Assembly: GCA_020630695.1 (NCBI GenBank)
Contig: JAHDIS010000038.1
Span: 1 to 41,293, forward strand
Direction of reading: 5' to 3'
Source: Paracoccaceae bacterium
GTDB lineage: Bacteria > Pseudomonadota > Alphaproteobacteria > Rhodobacterales > Rhodobacteraceae
DNA: 41,293 bases
Of the stretch, positions 34,069 to 41,293 are shown one piece after another. The position numbers and the translations under genes were made by a program. Below the pieces are notes generated by a model, which was given only the letters and a program-made list of their open reading frames with translations, had not been told where the DNA came from and ran no database searches. Positions within the stretch are counted from its first letter, which is position 1. Each line of letters opens with the position of its first letter.

Positions 34069-35616
34069 TCAGCTTGCGTCGCGACCCAGTTTTCGGGCTT
34101 GTTTGATCTTCTCTTCGTGAGCGCTGGCCCAGTCGATCATGTTGTCCGATGGCATCGGGCGCGCAATGCCGTAGCCCTGCACATGATCGCACCCGAGTTG
34201 CGACAGCAAGGCATGTTCCCCTACGCTTTCGACGCCTTCGGCCAGTGTTTGCAGACCCAGCCGGTCCGCCAATCCCAGCACCGCTGCCAGCATACGGCGT
34301 TGGTCTTCGTCGCGATCGATCCGCGTTACAAAGCTGCGATCAATTTTCAGACGATGAACCTGAAATCGGCGCAGGGCGTTGATCGATGCGTGACCAGTTC
34401 CGAAGTCGTCCAGATCTATTTGACACCCGAGTTTGGAAAGAGCGGTGATATTGCGCGCGACGATACCGTCGGGCGAACTTGCGATCACGGTCTCCAGCAC
34501 TTCGATCACCAATCGTTGCGGCGTCAGACCAAAGCGGTCCAATTCCCACTTGATCCGTTCAACAAGGTTTGGATCCCGCAGTTCAACATCTGAAAAGTTC
34601 ACACTGATCCTGGGAACGTCGATGCCGGCTTTGTCCCAGCTTCTCAGCGCGGTCAGGCTGTGTTGAAGAATAACCTCGCTTAGCCGGTTCATCTGGCCCG
34701 ACTGCTCAAGGCAGCGCAAGAACTGCGCCGGGGCCACAATGCCGCGTTCAGGGTGAATCCATCTCGCAAGCGCTTCAGCGCCGCTGATGGCACCGGTAGA
34801 CGTGCAAAGCTGTGGCTGGAACCATGGCTGTATCTGCCCGTTCATCAGGGCCTTTTCCACTTCAACCAATAGCGACTTCTGGGCCTTGTGTGCTGCATTC
34901 ATTTTGTCGGACCACGCGCGCAAGGCCGATGGCCCGTTTGCTGCAGCTTCGGTCAAGGCTACGGCTGCGGCTTCGTAGATGTCTTGCCCTGTAGCATTGC
35001 TGGGCAATCGCGTGCTGCTGCAGAACCCGATGCAGGCCGATACATATTGCATCGTGTTTTCCACCGATGCCGGTTCTTCAATGCCAGACTGCAATCGGGC
35101 GCACATCTGCAACATCGCTTCCAGGTCCAGTCGCAAAGAGGATCCAAGCAAGACAAGAAACCGATTTTCGCCAATCCTCATGGCCCGATCGTCCCGCCGC
35201 AGCATGTTTCTCAACCGGGTCAGAGTCAGATCGCGCATTGTTTCAGCGGCTGTCTCTCCTCCGCGTTGTGAAACATCATCCAGCCCCTGAACTTCGATCA
35301 GGATACAGCCGGCTGAAAGGTTGCTGTCCCGCGCATCGTCCAGAACGGATTGGGCCATATCGCAGGCGGTTTTCTTGTTGACCACGTCGGGTTGCGGCAA
35401 CCGCGTTGAGATCGACGGACGGTCAGTGGGCCCGCCCCCGGCGAACAAATACAAGAGTGGCAAACCCAATGCGACGACGATCAACATCGGTTCACCGCCC
35501 AGCCAGAACGCCGCCAGCGCCATTGCAGGTAGGAATGCCAATGCCTGCGGTCCCAGAAATGTTTTGCGGAACAGTCTGCGTACCGTACCGAATTCGCCCA
35601 GGAATGTCGGCTTCAT
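34069..35616 (-). CDS. Membrane EAL-domain c-di-GMP phosphodiesterase with degenerate GGDEF domain
   Basis: 515 residues from the ATG at 35616, which has GAGGG eight bases upstream; an ATG at 35631 lacks one. Two hydrophobic segments lie at about 24-60. A GGDEF-type domain follows (about 85-230), but the active-site loop reads RIGENRF instead of GGDEF, so it should not make c-di-GMP. The EAL domain retains key residues: EAL (281-283), NFS (Asn340), EVLE (Glu372), DDFGTG (403-408), Lys424 in LKIDRSFV, and AEGVES (459-464), so it is probably an active phosphodiesterase. It is inserted between ttcA and yidC. Confidence 0.9.
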   Translation of the reverse strand: MKPTFLGEFGTVRRLFRKTFLGPQALAFLPAMALAAFWLGGEPMLIVVALGLPLLYLFAGGGPTDRPSISTRLPQPDVVNKKTACDMAQSVLDDARDSNLSAGCILIEVQGLDDVSQRGGETAAETMRDLTLTRLRNMLRRDDRAMRIGENRFLVLLGSSLRLDLEAMLQMCARLQSGIEEPASVENTMQYVSACIGFCSSTRLPSNATGQDIYEAAAVALTEAAANGPSALRAWSDKMNAAHKAQKSLLVEVEKALMNGQIQPWFQPQLCTSTGAISGAEALARWIHPERGIVAPAQFLRCLEQSGQMNRLSEVILQHSLTALRSWDKAGIDVPRISVNFSDVELRDPNLVERIKWELDRFGLTPQRLVIEVLETVIASSPDGIVARNITALSKLGCQIDLDDFGTGHASINALRRFQVHRLKIDRSFVTRIDRDEDQRRMLAAVLGLADRLGLQTLAEGVESVGEHALLSQLGCDHVQGYGIARPMPSDNMIDWASAHEEKIKQARKLGRDAS

Positions 35617-35694
35617 CTGTGTAACCCTCATCAGTTCTGACGAGGAGCCTAGGAGAAAGAAGTAACAGTGCTCTTAATGGATATGTAGAATGTT

Positions 35695-36537
35695 CTAGTC
35701 TTGTTCAGCGTCTATTTGCCGGGTCAATCCTGCAAAATCGAATAGCTTTGGGTCCAGCATATGCGAGGGCCTGATATTCATCAGTGACCGGAACATCACC
35801 TGACGGCGTCCAGGGCTGTTCTTTTCCCAAGTGTCTAAAATTTGTTTGACCTGCTGTCGCTGAAGACCGTCCTGGGATCCACATAAATCACAGGGGATAA
35901 TCGGGTAATTCATCGCCAAAGCGAACTTTTCACAATCGATTTCCGCAACATGGGCCAGAGGCCGATACACAAACAGGTCGCCCTCTTCGTTCACCAGCTT
36001 TGGTGGCATCGTTGCCAGACGGCCCCCGTGGAAGAGGTTCATGAAGAATGTTTCGAGAATGTCGTCGCGATGGTGACCCAGTACAACTGCCGAGCAGCCT
36101 TCCTCGCGTGCGATACGGTACAGGTTTCCGCGTCTCAATCGCGAACAAAGCGCACAGAAGGTCCGGCCCTCAGGGACTTTGTCCATAACGATTGAATAGG
36201 TGTCCTGATACTCGATCCGGCTGGGAACCCCCATTTTGTCGAGAAACTCGGGCAATACGGTGGCCGGAAAGCCCGGCTGGCCCTGATCCAGATTGCAGGC
36301 AAGCAGGTCAACGGGAAGAAGACCGCGCCATTTCAACTCGTGCAGGACTGCAAGCAATGTGTAGCTGTCCTTGCCGCCGGACAGGCAAACAAGCCAGCGC
36401 GCACCGGGTTCCACCATGCCGTATTGTTCGATCGCCTCGCGTGCATTCTGCACGATCCGTTTGCGAAGCTTCTTGAACTCGGTCGTTTTGGGAGCGCCGT
36501 AAAAGAGCGGGTGTATGTCATCTGCGTCATCAAGCAT
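35695..36537 (-). CDS. ttcA: tRNA 2-thiocytidine biosynthesis protein TtcA
   Basis: 280 residues. The PP-loop SGGKDS (53-58) activates C32 of certain tRNAs with ATP. Cys128 and Cys131 (FCALC) with Cys215 and Cys218 (PCDLCGS) include the iron-sulfur ligands expected for Ttc[20 protein letters not shown] is a family signature. It is cytoplasmic. It lies 31 nt after yidD in the rpmH-rnpA-yidD direction. Confidence 0.95.
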   Translation of the reverse strand: MLDDADDIHPLFYGAPKTTEFKKLRKRIVQNAREAIEQYGMVEPGARWLVCLSGGKDSYTLLAVLHELKWRGLLPVDLLACNLDQGQPGFPATVLPEFLDKMGVPSRIEYQDTYSIVMDKVPEGRTFCALCSRLRRGNLYRIAREEGCSAVVLGHHRDDILETFFMNLFHGGRLATMPPKLVNEEGDLFVYRPLAHVAEIDCEKFALAMNYPIIPCDLCGSQDGLQRQQVKQILDTWEKNSPGRRQVMFRSLMNIRPSHMLDPKLFDFAGLTRQIDAEQD

Positions 36538-36568
36538 GGGCTGTCCCTAAGCGATGCCGGGCATTGGA

Positions 36569-36790
36569 TCAATCAGGTACGTTATCGACACCCGAACCAC
36601 CCCAAGGGTGACACCGGAACACGCGCCGCGCCGCAAGCCATGTTCCTTTGAACCCACCGTGCTTCTCCAACGCTTCCATCGCGTAGGCGGAGCAGGTCGG
36701 CTGATATCGGCAGCCGTGGCCCACCCATGGGCTAAACACGAGCCGGTAGAACCGAACTGGCAGAGCCATCACCTGCGCAAAGGGGGTCAT
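36569..36790 (-). CDS. yidD: Membrane protein insertion efficiency factor YidD
   Basis: 73 residues, the small YidD family, which assists YidC-dependent insertion at the inner membrane. The signatures YRLVFSPWVGHGCRYQPTCSAYAMEAL and RRVFRCHPWGGSGVD are clear. It overlaps the rnpA stop by four bases, the usual arrangement. Confidence 0.96.
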   Translation of the reverse strand: MTPFAQVMALPVRFYRLVFSPWVGHGCRYQPTCSAYAMEALEKHGGFKGTWLAARRVFRCHPWGGSGVDNVPD

Positions 36791-37209
36791 GTCTGCGCCC
36801 CATGGATTTTCTTGAGTGCGCGGTTCAGATCGGCACGCATTTTGGCAAAGTCTTCGCTGATTGTTCGGTCCGCGCGTCCCACCAGAACATAGTCCCAGCC
36901 CGGCAGCCCGGCCCGGGGCAGTTCTGCGCGGGCGATTTCTCGCAGCCGGCGTTTGGCCCGATTGCGGATCACCGCATTCCCGACCTTCTTGGAGCAGGTG
37001 AACCCGACGCGCAGACCGCCGGGTTCCGTTTCATCCCGTTTGCGAGCCTGAAGCAGAAAAGCACCGCATGGCACCCGTTTGGCCCGGGCAGCACGCAGGA
37101 AATCCGATCGGTTCTGCAAAACGACCAAAGGTAAAAGGGCCGCCGCGGAATCAACCGGGGCGGCCTTTAAGGTCGTGTCATCAAGCTCCGCCTTTGGCGA
37201 AGCGGCCAA
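36787..37209 (-). CDS. rnpA: Ribonuclease P protein component
   Basis: About 140 residues if translated from TTG 37209, two bases after the rpmH stop. No in-frame ATG precedes the family core, and another TTG further in is possible, so the start is uncertain. The frame stays open upstream across rpmH, which is a shadow. The core LQNRSDFLRAA, GLRVGFTCSKKVGNAVIRNRAKRRLREIAR and WDYVLVGR is typical. The protein cofactor helps RNase P RNA cut tRNA 5' leaders. Confidence 0.9.
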   Translation of the reverse strand: MAASPKAELDDTTLKAAPVDSAAALLPLVVLQNRSDFLRAARAKRVPCGAFLLQARKRDETEPGGLRVGFTCSKKVGNAVIRNRAKRRLREIARAELPRAGLPGWDYVLVGRADRTISEDFAKMRADLNRALKKIHGAQT

Positions 37210-37211
37210 GA

Positions 37212-37346
37212 TCAGGCGCTCAGGCTCTTGCGGCCACGAGCGCGGCGCGCGTTCAGAATCTTGCGGCCTGCCTTGGTGGCCATGCGCGCACGGAATCCGT
37301 GGCGACGCTTGCGAACCAGGTTCGATGGCTGAAATGTGCGTTTCAT
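37212..37346 (-). CDS. rpmH: 50S ribosomal protein L34
   Basis: 44 residues; too short for many gene finders but unmistakable: [18 protein letters not shown], then [23 protein letters not shown]. It is a 23S rRNA-binding protein. It is the first gene of the rpmH-rnpA-yidD-ttcA-EAL-yidC run and is preceded by a near-consensus promoter. It reads in a different frame from rnpA, whose open frame runs across it. Confidence 0.97.
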
Positions 37347-37414
37347 CGCGGCTACTCCATGACATTGGCCGCCCGAAATTCGGATTCGCGCAGCCAGTGG
37401 TGTTCGAAGCCCGT

Positions 37415-37443
37415 GCTATAGGGGGGGCTGGAACGCATGTCAA
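37415..37443 (-). promoter_or_regulatory. Near-consensus promoter of rpmH
   Basis: On the minus strand: TTGACA (37443-37438), a 17-nt spacer, TATAGC (37420-37415). This is the best sigma70-type match seen in the window. The leader before rpmH would be about 60 nt. It is expected to drive rpmH-rnpA and perhaps the genes beyond. Confidence 0.8.
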
Positions 37444-37635
37444 ACGGGAAGGCAGCAAGAATTGCAACATTTCTCGGCTTGATTGGGGGTGCAAATGTTT
37501 CAGTCCTGACATCAGAGCCCGCTTTTCTCACGTCAGAACACACCGGCGATCAAGCGGCCGTGATCTGACTGTTGCAGCATGGGCGGCGCACTCATGTTCT
37601 GGTCTAGTACAACGCAACCGAAAGCCCCAGAGCCC

Positions 37636-38367
37636 ATGACCCAAATGACTGATGCACCTGATCCCGGCCTGAAAAGGCACCTTCCGCTGATTGCCATCCT
37701 GACGGTGGCTGTGATCGGCTTTTTCACACTGCGAGATTATCTGACTTTTGACACGCTGAGTCAGAATCGCGAATGGCTGCTGAACTATCGCGACAATCAC
37801 TACGTGCTGATGGTTGCTGCATTCGTTGCGGTCTATTTCCTGATCGTCGCCTTTTCACTGCCCGGCGCTGCAGTTGCCTCGGTCACGGGTGGTTTTCTGT
37901 TCGGTCTGTGGGCCGGGACGGCCTTTAACGTCATCGCGGCTACATTGGGGGCTGTCGCCATTTTCCTCGCTGCACGTGCTGGTTTGGGTAAAACGCTTGC
38001 GGCCAAGATGGACGCGTCCGAAGGACGTCTGCGCAGCCTGAAAGAGGGGCTTCGCGAAAACGAAATCAGCATGCTCTTTCTGCTGAGGCTGGTTCCGGTT
38101 GTGCCGTTCTTTGTTGCAAACCTCGTGCCGGCTTTGGTGGGGGTAAAGCTACGCAATTTCGTTTGGACAACGGCCTTGGGCATCATTCCTGGCGGGATCG
38201 TCTTTACTTCGATCGGTGTAGGTCTTGGTGAAGTGTTTGACCGTGGCGAGTCGCCTGACCTGTCTTTGCTCTGGGCGCCCCATGTCATTGGCCCGATCCT
38301 CGGTCTTGCCGCTCTGGCTGCCCTTCCAATCGTCATCAAAGCCATTCGCGGCAAAAAGGAAATCTGA
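37636..38367 (+). CDS. VTT-domain (TVP38/TMEM64-family) membrane protein
   Basis: 243 residues from the ATG at 37636; 37645 and 37579 are alternative starts. Four to six hydrophobic helices are seen. The VTT signature FSLPGAAVASVTGGFLFGLWAG and the RLVPVVPFFVANLVPAL block match the TVP38/TMEM64 (DedA-related) family, thought to act in lipid scrambling or membrane transport. Its stop is three bases before the flavoprotein start, suggesting one operon. This VTT-flavoprotein pairing recurs in bacteria, but its role is not established. Confidence 0.92.
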   Translation: MTQMTDAPDPGLKRHLPLIAILTVAVIGFFTLRDYLTFDTLSQNREWLLNYRDNHYVLMVAAFVAVYFLIVAFSLPGAAVASVTGGFLFGLWAGTAFNVIAATLGAVAIFLAARAGLGKTLAAKMDASEGRLRSLKEGLRENEISMLFLLRLVPVVPFFVANLVPALVGVKLRNFVWTTALGIIPGGIVFTSIGVGLGEVFDRGESPDLSLLWAPHVIGPILGLAALAALPIVIKAIRGKKEI

Positions 38368-38370
38368 GCC

Positions 38371-39789
38371 ATGGAAACGATCAAAACCGATCTTCTGATC
38401 ATCGGCGCAGGGTCTGGCGGCTTGTCCGTCGCAGCAGGCGCAAGCCAAATGGGTGCGGATGTGGTCATGCTGGAAGGCCACAAAATGGGCGGAGACTGTC
38501 TGAACTATGGCTGTGTTCCATCCAAGGCGCTGATCGCGTCCGGAAAGACGGCCTATACGATGTCCCATGCTGCGCCCTATGGCGTTGGCGATGTTGTCCC
38601 TCAGGTGGATTATGCTGCGGCAAAGGACCATGTCGGCGACGTGATCGACACAATCGCCCCGGTCGACAGCCAGGAACGGTTCGAAGGCTTTGGTGTCAGG
38701 GTTATTCGTGAATTCGGCCGCTTCGTGTCTGAAACCGAAGTTGAAGCAGGCAATTATCGTATCAGTGCACGGCGCATCGTAATTGCAACCGGATCGTCAC
38801 CCTTCGTGCCGCCAATTCCGGGGTTGGATCAGGTGCCATATCTGACTAACGAATCATTGTGGGAATTGCGGGAACGTCCCGACCATCTGCTTGTGATTGG
38901 CGGGGGGCCGATCGGAATGGAAATGGCGCAGGCCCATAGGCGTCTGGGTAGTCAGGTGACGGTGATTGAAGGCGCGAAAGCGCTGGGCAAGGACGATCCC
39001 GAAATGGCCGAGGTGGTTCTCGGGTCGCTACGCGGTGAAGGGATCGAGATCGCCGAAGACGCGTTGGCCAAAGACGTGCGCGGCACAGATGGTGCGATTG
39101 AGGTCGAAACACAAGACGGGCGCGTGTTCAAAGGCAGCCATGTTCTGGTCGCCGTCGGTCGCAAGGCCAATACCGATACGCTCGACCTCGACAAAGCGGG
39201 TATCAAAACGACCCGGACGGGCATTCAGGTGGATGACAGTTTGAAGACCACCAACAAACGCGTCTACGCCATCGGTGATGCCGCAGGCGGTCTGCAATTC
39301 ACCCATGTTGCAGGATATCACGCAGGCATCGTCATTCGTTCGGCCCTGTTTGGACTGCCCGCTAAGGCCAAAACCGATCACATTCCCTGGGCGACCTATA
39401 CGCAGCCAGAACTGGCACAGGTCGGCCTGACCGAGGCGCAGGCCAAGAAGGAGCATGGCATCAAACTTGAGGTTCACCGGTTCCACTACAGCCATAACGA
39501 CCGGGCTATTGCCGAACGAAAGACCAAGGGCCTGATCAAGGTCATGGTGGTCAAAGGTAAACCGGTAGGCGTGTCCATAGCCGGGCATCAGGCCGGTGAA
39601 TTGATCAATCTGTGGTCCTTGGTGATCGCCAACGGCCTGAAGATGTCGCATGTCTCCAACATGGTTTCCCCGTACCCTACGATCGGAGAGCTTAACAAAC
39701 GTGTTGCAGGCGCCTATTTTTCGCCCAGACTGTTCGAAAACGAGACAGTGAAAAAAGTGGTCCGCTTTGTTCAGCGCTGGCTGCCGTAA
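38371..39789 (+). CDS. MerA/dihydrolipoamide dehydrogenase-like flavoprotein
   Basis: 472 residues. FAD-binding GAGSGG (12-17), redox disulfide Cys43/Cys48 (GGDCLNYGCVPSKAL), NAD(P)-binding GGGPIG (177-182), second FAD contact YAIGDAAG and a C-terminal dimer domain make this a class I pyridine-nucleotide disulfide oxidoreductase. The usual catalytic HPT..E at the C-terminus is YPTIGE (Tyr435, Glu440), so the proton-relay histidine is absent and lipoamide dehydrogenase activity is unlikely. It also lacks the N-terminal metal-binding domain and C-terminal cysteine pair of mercuric reductase. Electron acceptor unknown. It is followed 12 nt later by the kinase gene. Confidence 0.93.
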   Translation: METIKTDLLIIGAGSGGLSVAAGASQMGADVVMLEGHKMGGDCLNYGCVPSKALIASGKTAYTMSHAAPYGVGDVVPQVDYAAAKDHVGDVIDTIAPVDSQERFEGFGVRVIREFGRFVSETEVEAGNYRISARRIVIATGSSPFVPPIPGLDQVPYLTNESLWELRERPDHLLVIGGGPIGMEMAQAHRRLGSQVTVIEGAKALGKDDPEMAEVVLGSLRGEGIEIAEDALAKDVRGTDGAIEVETQDGRVFKGSHVLVAVGRKANTDTLDLDKAGIKTTRTGIQVDDSLKTTNKRVYAIGDAAGGLQFTHVAGYHAGIVIRSALFGLPAKAKTDHIPWATYTQPELAQVGLTEAQAKKEHGIKLEVHRFHYSHNDRAIAERKTKGLIKVMVVKGKPVGVSIAGHQAGELINLWSLVIANGLKMSHVSNMVSPYPTIGELNKRVAGAYFSPRLFENETVKKVVRFVQRWLP

Positions 39790-39801
39790 CCAGGACGCAG
39801 A

Positions 39802-41184
39802 ATGCATAACTCTCTTTCCGGCCGTTTCCTGATACTCACGACGATTTTCGTGATGCTGGCAGAAGTGCTGATCTTTGTGCCGTCGATTGCGCGGTTCAGA
39901 GAGGACTATCTGCTGAATCGGTTGGAAAGAGCGCAGATTGCGTCTTTGGCACTGTTGGCTGACGACATGCTTAGCCCTGAGCTTGAGTCCGAGCTTTTGG
40001 AAAACGCAGGGGTTTTCAACGTTGTTTTGCGGCGCGACGAGATCAGGCAACTGGTCTTGTCGTCACCGATGCCGGGCGAAATCACCAGTACCTATGATCT
40101 GCGGGACGCTCAGGCATGGGTGCTGATTGGTGATGCCATGGTCCGTTTGTCAAAACCCGAACCGGAAATGATCCGGGTCATTGGCAACCCGTTTCAGGAA
40201 GCCGGCGATCTGGTGGAAGTTACGATGGACACCAAGGAACTGCGCGCAGCCATGCTGGACTATGGTTTGCGTATTCTCGTTTTGTCGGCTGTCATTTCGA
40301 TCTTCACCGCTGTTCTGCTGTTCCTCGCCGTTCGCAATTTTCTGGTTAAGCCCATCAAGGGCGTGGTGGGCCATATGCAGGGCTATGCTTTGGCCCCTGA
40401 GGATGCCAACCGAATTATCCAACCTTCGGCCTCTGTGCGTGAACTGCGCGAGGCCGAGGACGCGCTGCAGTCTCTTCAGACACAGTTGACGCAAGCGCTG
40501 CGCCAAAAGGAACGTCTGGCCCAGCTGGGTGGCGCTGTCGCTCGGGTCAGTCACGACCTTCGCAATATCCTGACCTCGGCGCAGCTCTTTACGGACCGGA
40601 TAGAAATGTCTGAGGATCCGACCGTAAAGCGTATGGCCCCCAAACTGGTCAATTCCATCACGCGCGCCGTCTCGCTCTGCGAAAGCACGTTGGCTTTCGG
40701 TAAGGCGGAAGAGCCAGCCCCAGTTCTGACCCGGTTCAACTTTGCTGAAATGGTCAACGAAGTGTTCGAGGCCGAGCGGCTTGCTATCGGAAATGCAGAC
40801 ATCAGCCTTAGTGAAGATGTCCCTGCCGGTCTGATGCTTCGCGGGGATCCGGAGCAGTTGTATCGCGCTATCGCCAATCTTGTTCGCAACGCCCGGCAGG
40901 CCATCATCGCCACAGGCAAACCAGGAGAGATCAGTGTGTCTGCCCTCAGCGCCGACGACGCGTGGGAGATCCGGGTTTCGGACACTGGGCCGGGTTTGCC
41001 ACCCAAAGCGCGGGAACATCTGTTCCAGCCGTTTCAGGGCGGTGTCCGAAAGGGTGGAACCGGCCTCGGTCTAGCAATTGTCTCGGAACTGGTGCGCGGT
41101 CATGGCGGTGTTCTGGAGCTTGAAAGCAGTGATGACGCCGGGACCGTCTTTGCGATCCGGTTGCCAATGAACGCGACGGACTGA
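39802..41184 (+). CDS. Sensor histidine kinase, substrate unknown
   Basis: 460 residues. TM1 (8-30), a periplasmic region (about 31-155), TM2 (157-178) and a HAMP-like linker lead to the dimerisation helix with the phospho-acceptor His251 (RVSHDLRNILTSAQL). The ATP-binding domain has N-box NLVRNARQA (Asn363), G1 DTGPG (394-398) and G2 GTGLG (419-423). It should autophosphorylate in the inner membrane and pass phosphate to a response regulator. No regulator gene is in the window, so it looks orphaned. It lies close behind the flavoprotein gene. Confidence 0.94.
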   Translation: MHNSLSGRFLILTTIFVMLAEVLIFVPSIARFREDYLLNRLERAQIASLALLADDMLSPELESELLENAGVFNVVLRRDEIRQLVLSSPMPGEITSTYDLRDAQAWVLIGDAMVRLSKPEPEMIRVIGNPFQEAGDLVEVTMDTKELRAAMLDYGLRILVLSAVISIFTAVLLFLAVRNFLVKPIKGVVGHMQGYALAPEDANRIIQPSASVRELREAEDALQSLQTQLTQALRQKERLAQLGGAVARVSHDLRNILTSAQLFTDRIEMSEDPTVKRMAPKLVNSITRAVSLCESTLAFGKAEEPAPVLTRFNFAEMVNEVFEAERLAIGNADISLSEDVPAGLMLRGDPEQLYRAIANLVRNARQAIIATGKPGEISVSALSADDAWEIRVSDTGPGLPPKAREHLFQPFQGGVRKGGTGLGLAIVSELVRGHGGVLELESSDDAGTVFAIRLPMNATD

Positions 41185-41201
41185 TTTTCAGCATTTGCCT
41201 C

Positions 41202-41230
41202 TTGCATCGCTCAGCCGCGAACGATAAATG
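41202..41230 (+). promoter_or_regulatory. Possible promoter of the tRNA-Arg gene
   Basis: TTGCAT (41202-41207), 17 nt, TAAATG (41225-41230), ending ten bases before the tRNA. The hexamers match consensus weakly. The call depends mostly on position. Confidence 0.25.
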
Positions 41231-41240
41231 CCCTCCTCAC

Positions 41241-41293
41241 GGACCGATAGCTCAGCTGGATAGAGTACCTGACTACGAATCAGGGGGTCGGGG
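41241..41293 (+). tRNA. tRNA-Arg (anticodon ACG), truncated by the window end
   Basis: The 5' acceptor strand GGACCGA, TA, D-arm GCTC...GAGT, and an anticodon stem-loop CCTGA-CTACGAA-TCAGG can be drawn, giving anticodon ACG at 41275-41277, i.e. arginine (A34 probably edited to inosine by TadA to read CGU/CGC/CGA). The T-arm and 3' acceptor strand lie outside the window. Confidence 0.93.

Noticed and set aside
37210-37512. The upstream part of the long rnpA frame
   Set aside because: It runs across rpmH in another frame and has no RnpA-like sequence. RnpA similarity begins only after the rpmH stop.
37347-37578. A replication origin near rpmH
   Set aside because: oriC lies near rpmH in some bacteria, but I see no DnaA-box clusters (TTATCCACA-type) or AT-rich unwinding region here, and dnaA/dnaN are not in the window.
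38371-39789. Naming the flavoprotein mercuric reductase (merA) or lipoamide dehydrogenase (lpd)
   Set aside because: It has no HMA domain or C-terminal cysteine pair and no mer neighbours, and the HPT..E dyad is YPT..E. Only the superfamily can be supported.
1-41293. CRISPR arrays, insertion sequences, prophage or integron features
   Set aside because: No regular spaced repeats, transposase or integrase motifs, or flanking direct repeats were seen. The two inserts in the ribosomal cluster have no mobile-element remains.

Overview
The window is a stretch of chromosome from an alphaproteobacterium, most probably a marine Rhodobacterales (Roseobacter-group) species. Supporting signs are the moderately GC-rich coding sequence, the order secY-adk-rpsM-rpsK-rpoA-rplQ, an aapJQMP general amino-acid transporter, an ATP12-type F1-ATPase chaperone gene, and protein sequences typical of that group. 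I cannot name the species from sequence alone. There is no sign of a plasmid, prophage, insertion sequence or CRISPR array, and no stretch longer than about 275 bases lacks a gene.

Region 1 (1-16469) is the S10-spc-alpha ribosomal cluster, but it is split. The 3' end of rpsC and rplP finish at a strong terminator. A 2OG-Fe(II) oxygenase gene and a divergently reading calcium-repeat protein gene follow. A clear sigma70-type promoter then restarts the cluster at rpmC and it runs through rpmD (L29, S17, L14, L24, L5, S14, S8, L6, L18, S5, L30) to a second strong terminator. A second insert holds a DEAD-box helicase (minus), a cytochrome P450 (plus) and a PQ-loop-like membrane protein (minus). 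Another promoter leads into rplO-secY-adk, and a third leads into rpsM-rpsK-rpoA-rplQ, which ends at a canonical terminator. Several ribosomal intergenic spaces carry strong hairpins, including a mutually exclusive pair between rpoA and rplQ.

Region 2 (16470-23540) is a plus-strand housekeeping run: a Do-type periplasmic protease, rarA, then crcB, a RluC-type pseudouridine synthase, a HAD phosphatase and an ATP12 chaperone, the last four joined by 4-nt start/stop overlaps. A Tat-exported multicopper oxidase lies on the minus strand and converges on rarA. Region 3 (23541-28240) is the aapJ-Q-M-P amino-acid ABC transporter, with a terminator-like hairpin after the binding-protein gene and a palindromic terminator at the end.

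Region 4 (28247-37443, minus strand) reads rpmH-rnpA-yidD-ttcA-EAL protein-yidC-MOSC-engB-argB-ferredoxin-like protein-SixA-like phosphatase, plus a small secreted protein. It starts from a near-consensus promoter ahead of rpmH. It combines ribosome and RNase P supply, membrane-protein insertion and tRNA thiolation with arginine synthesis. Region 5 (37636-41293, plus) holds a VTT-domain membrane protein, a MerA/Lpd-type flavoprotein and an orphan sensor histidine kinase. It ends in a tRNA-Arg(ACG) cut by the window edge.

I see no clearly new biological system. The best leads are the oxygenase placed directly after the L16 gene, the two re-promoted breaks in the ribosomal cluster, the rpoA-rplQ alternative hairpins, and the VTT-flavoprotein-kinase group.
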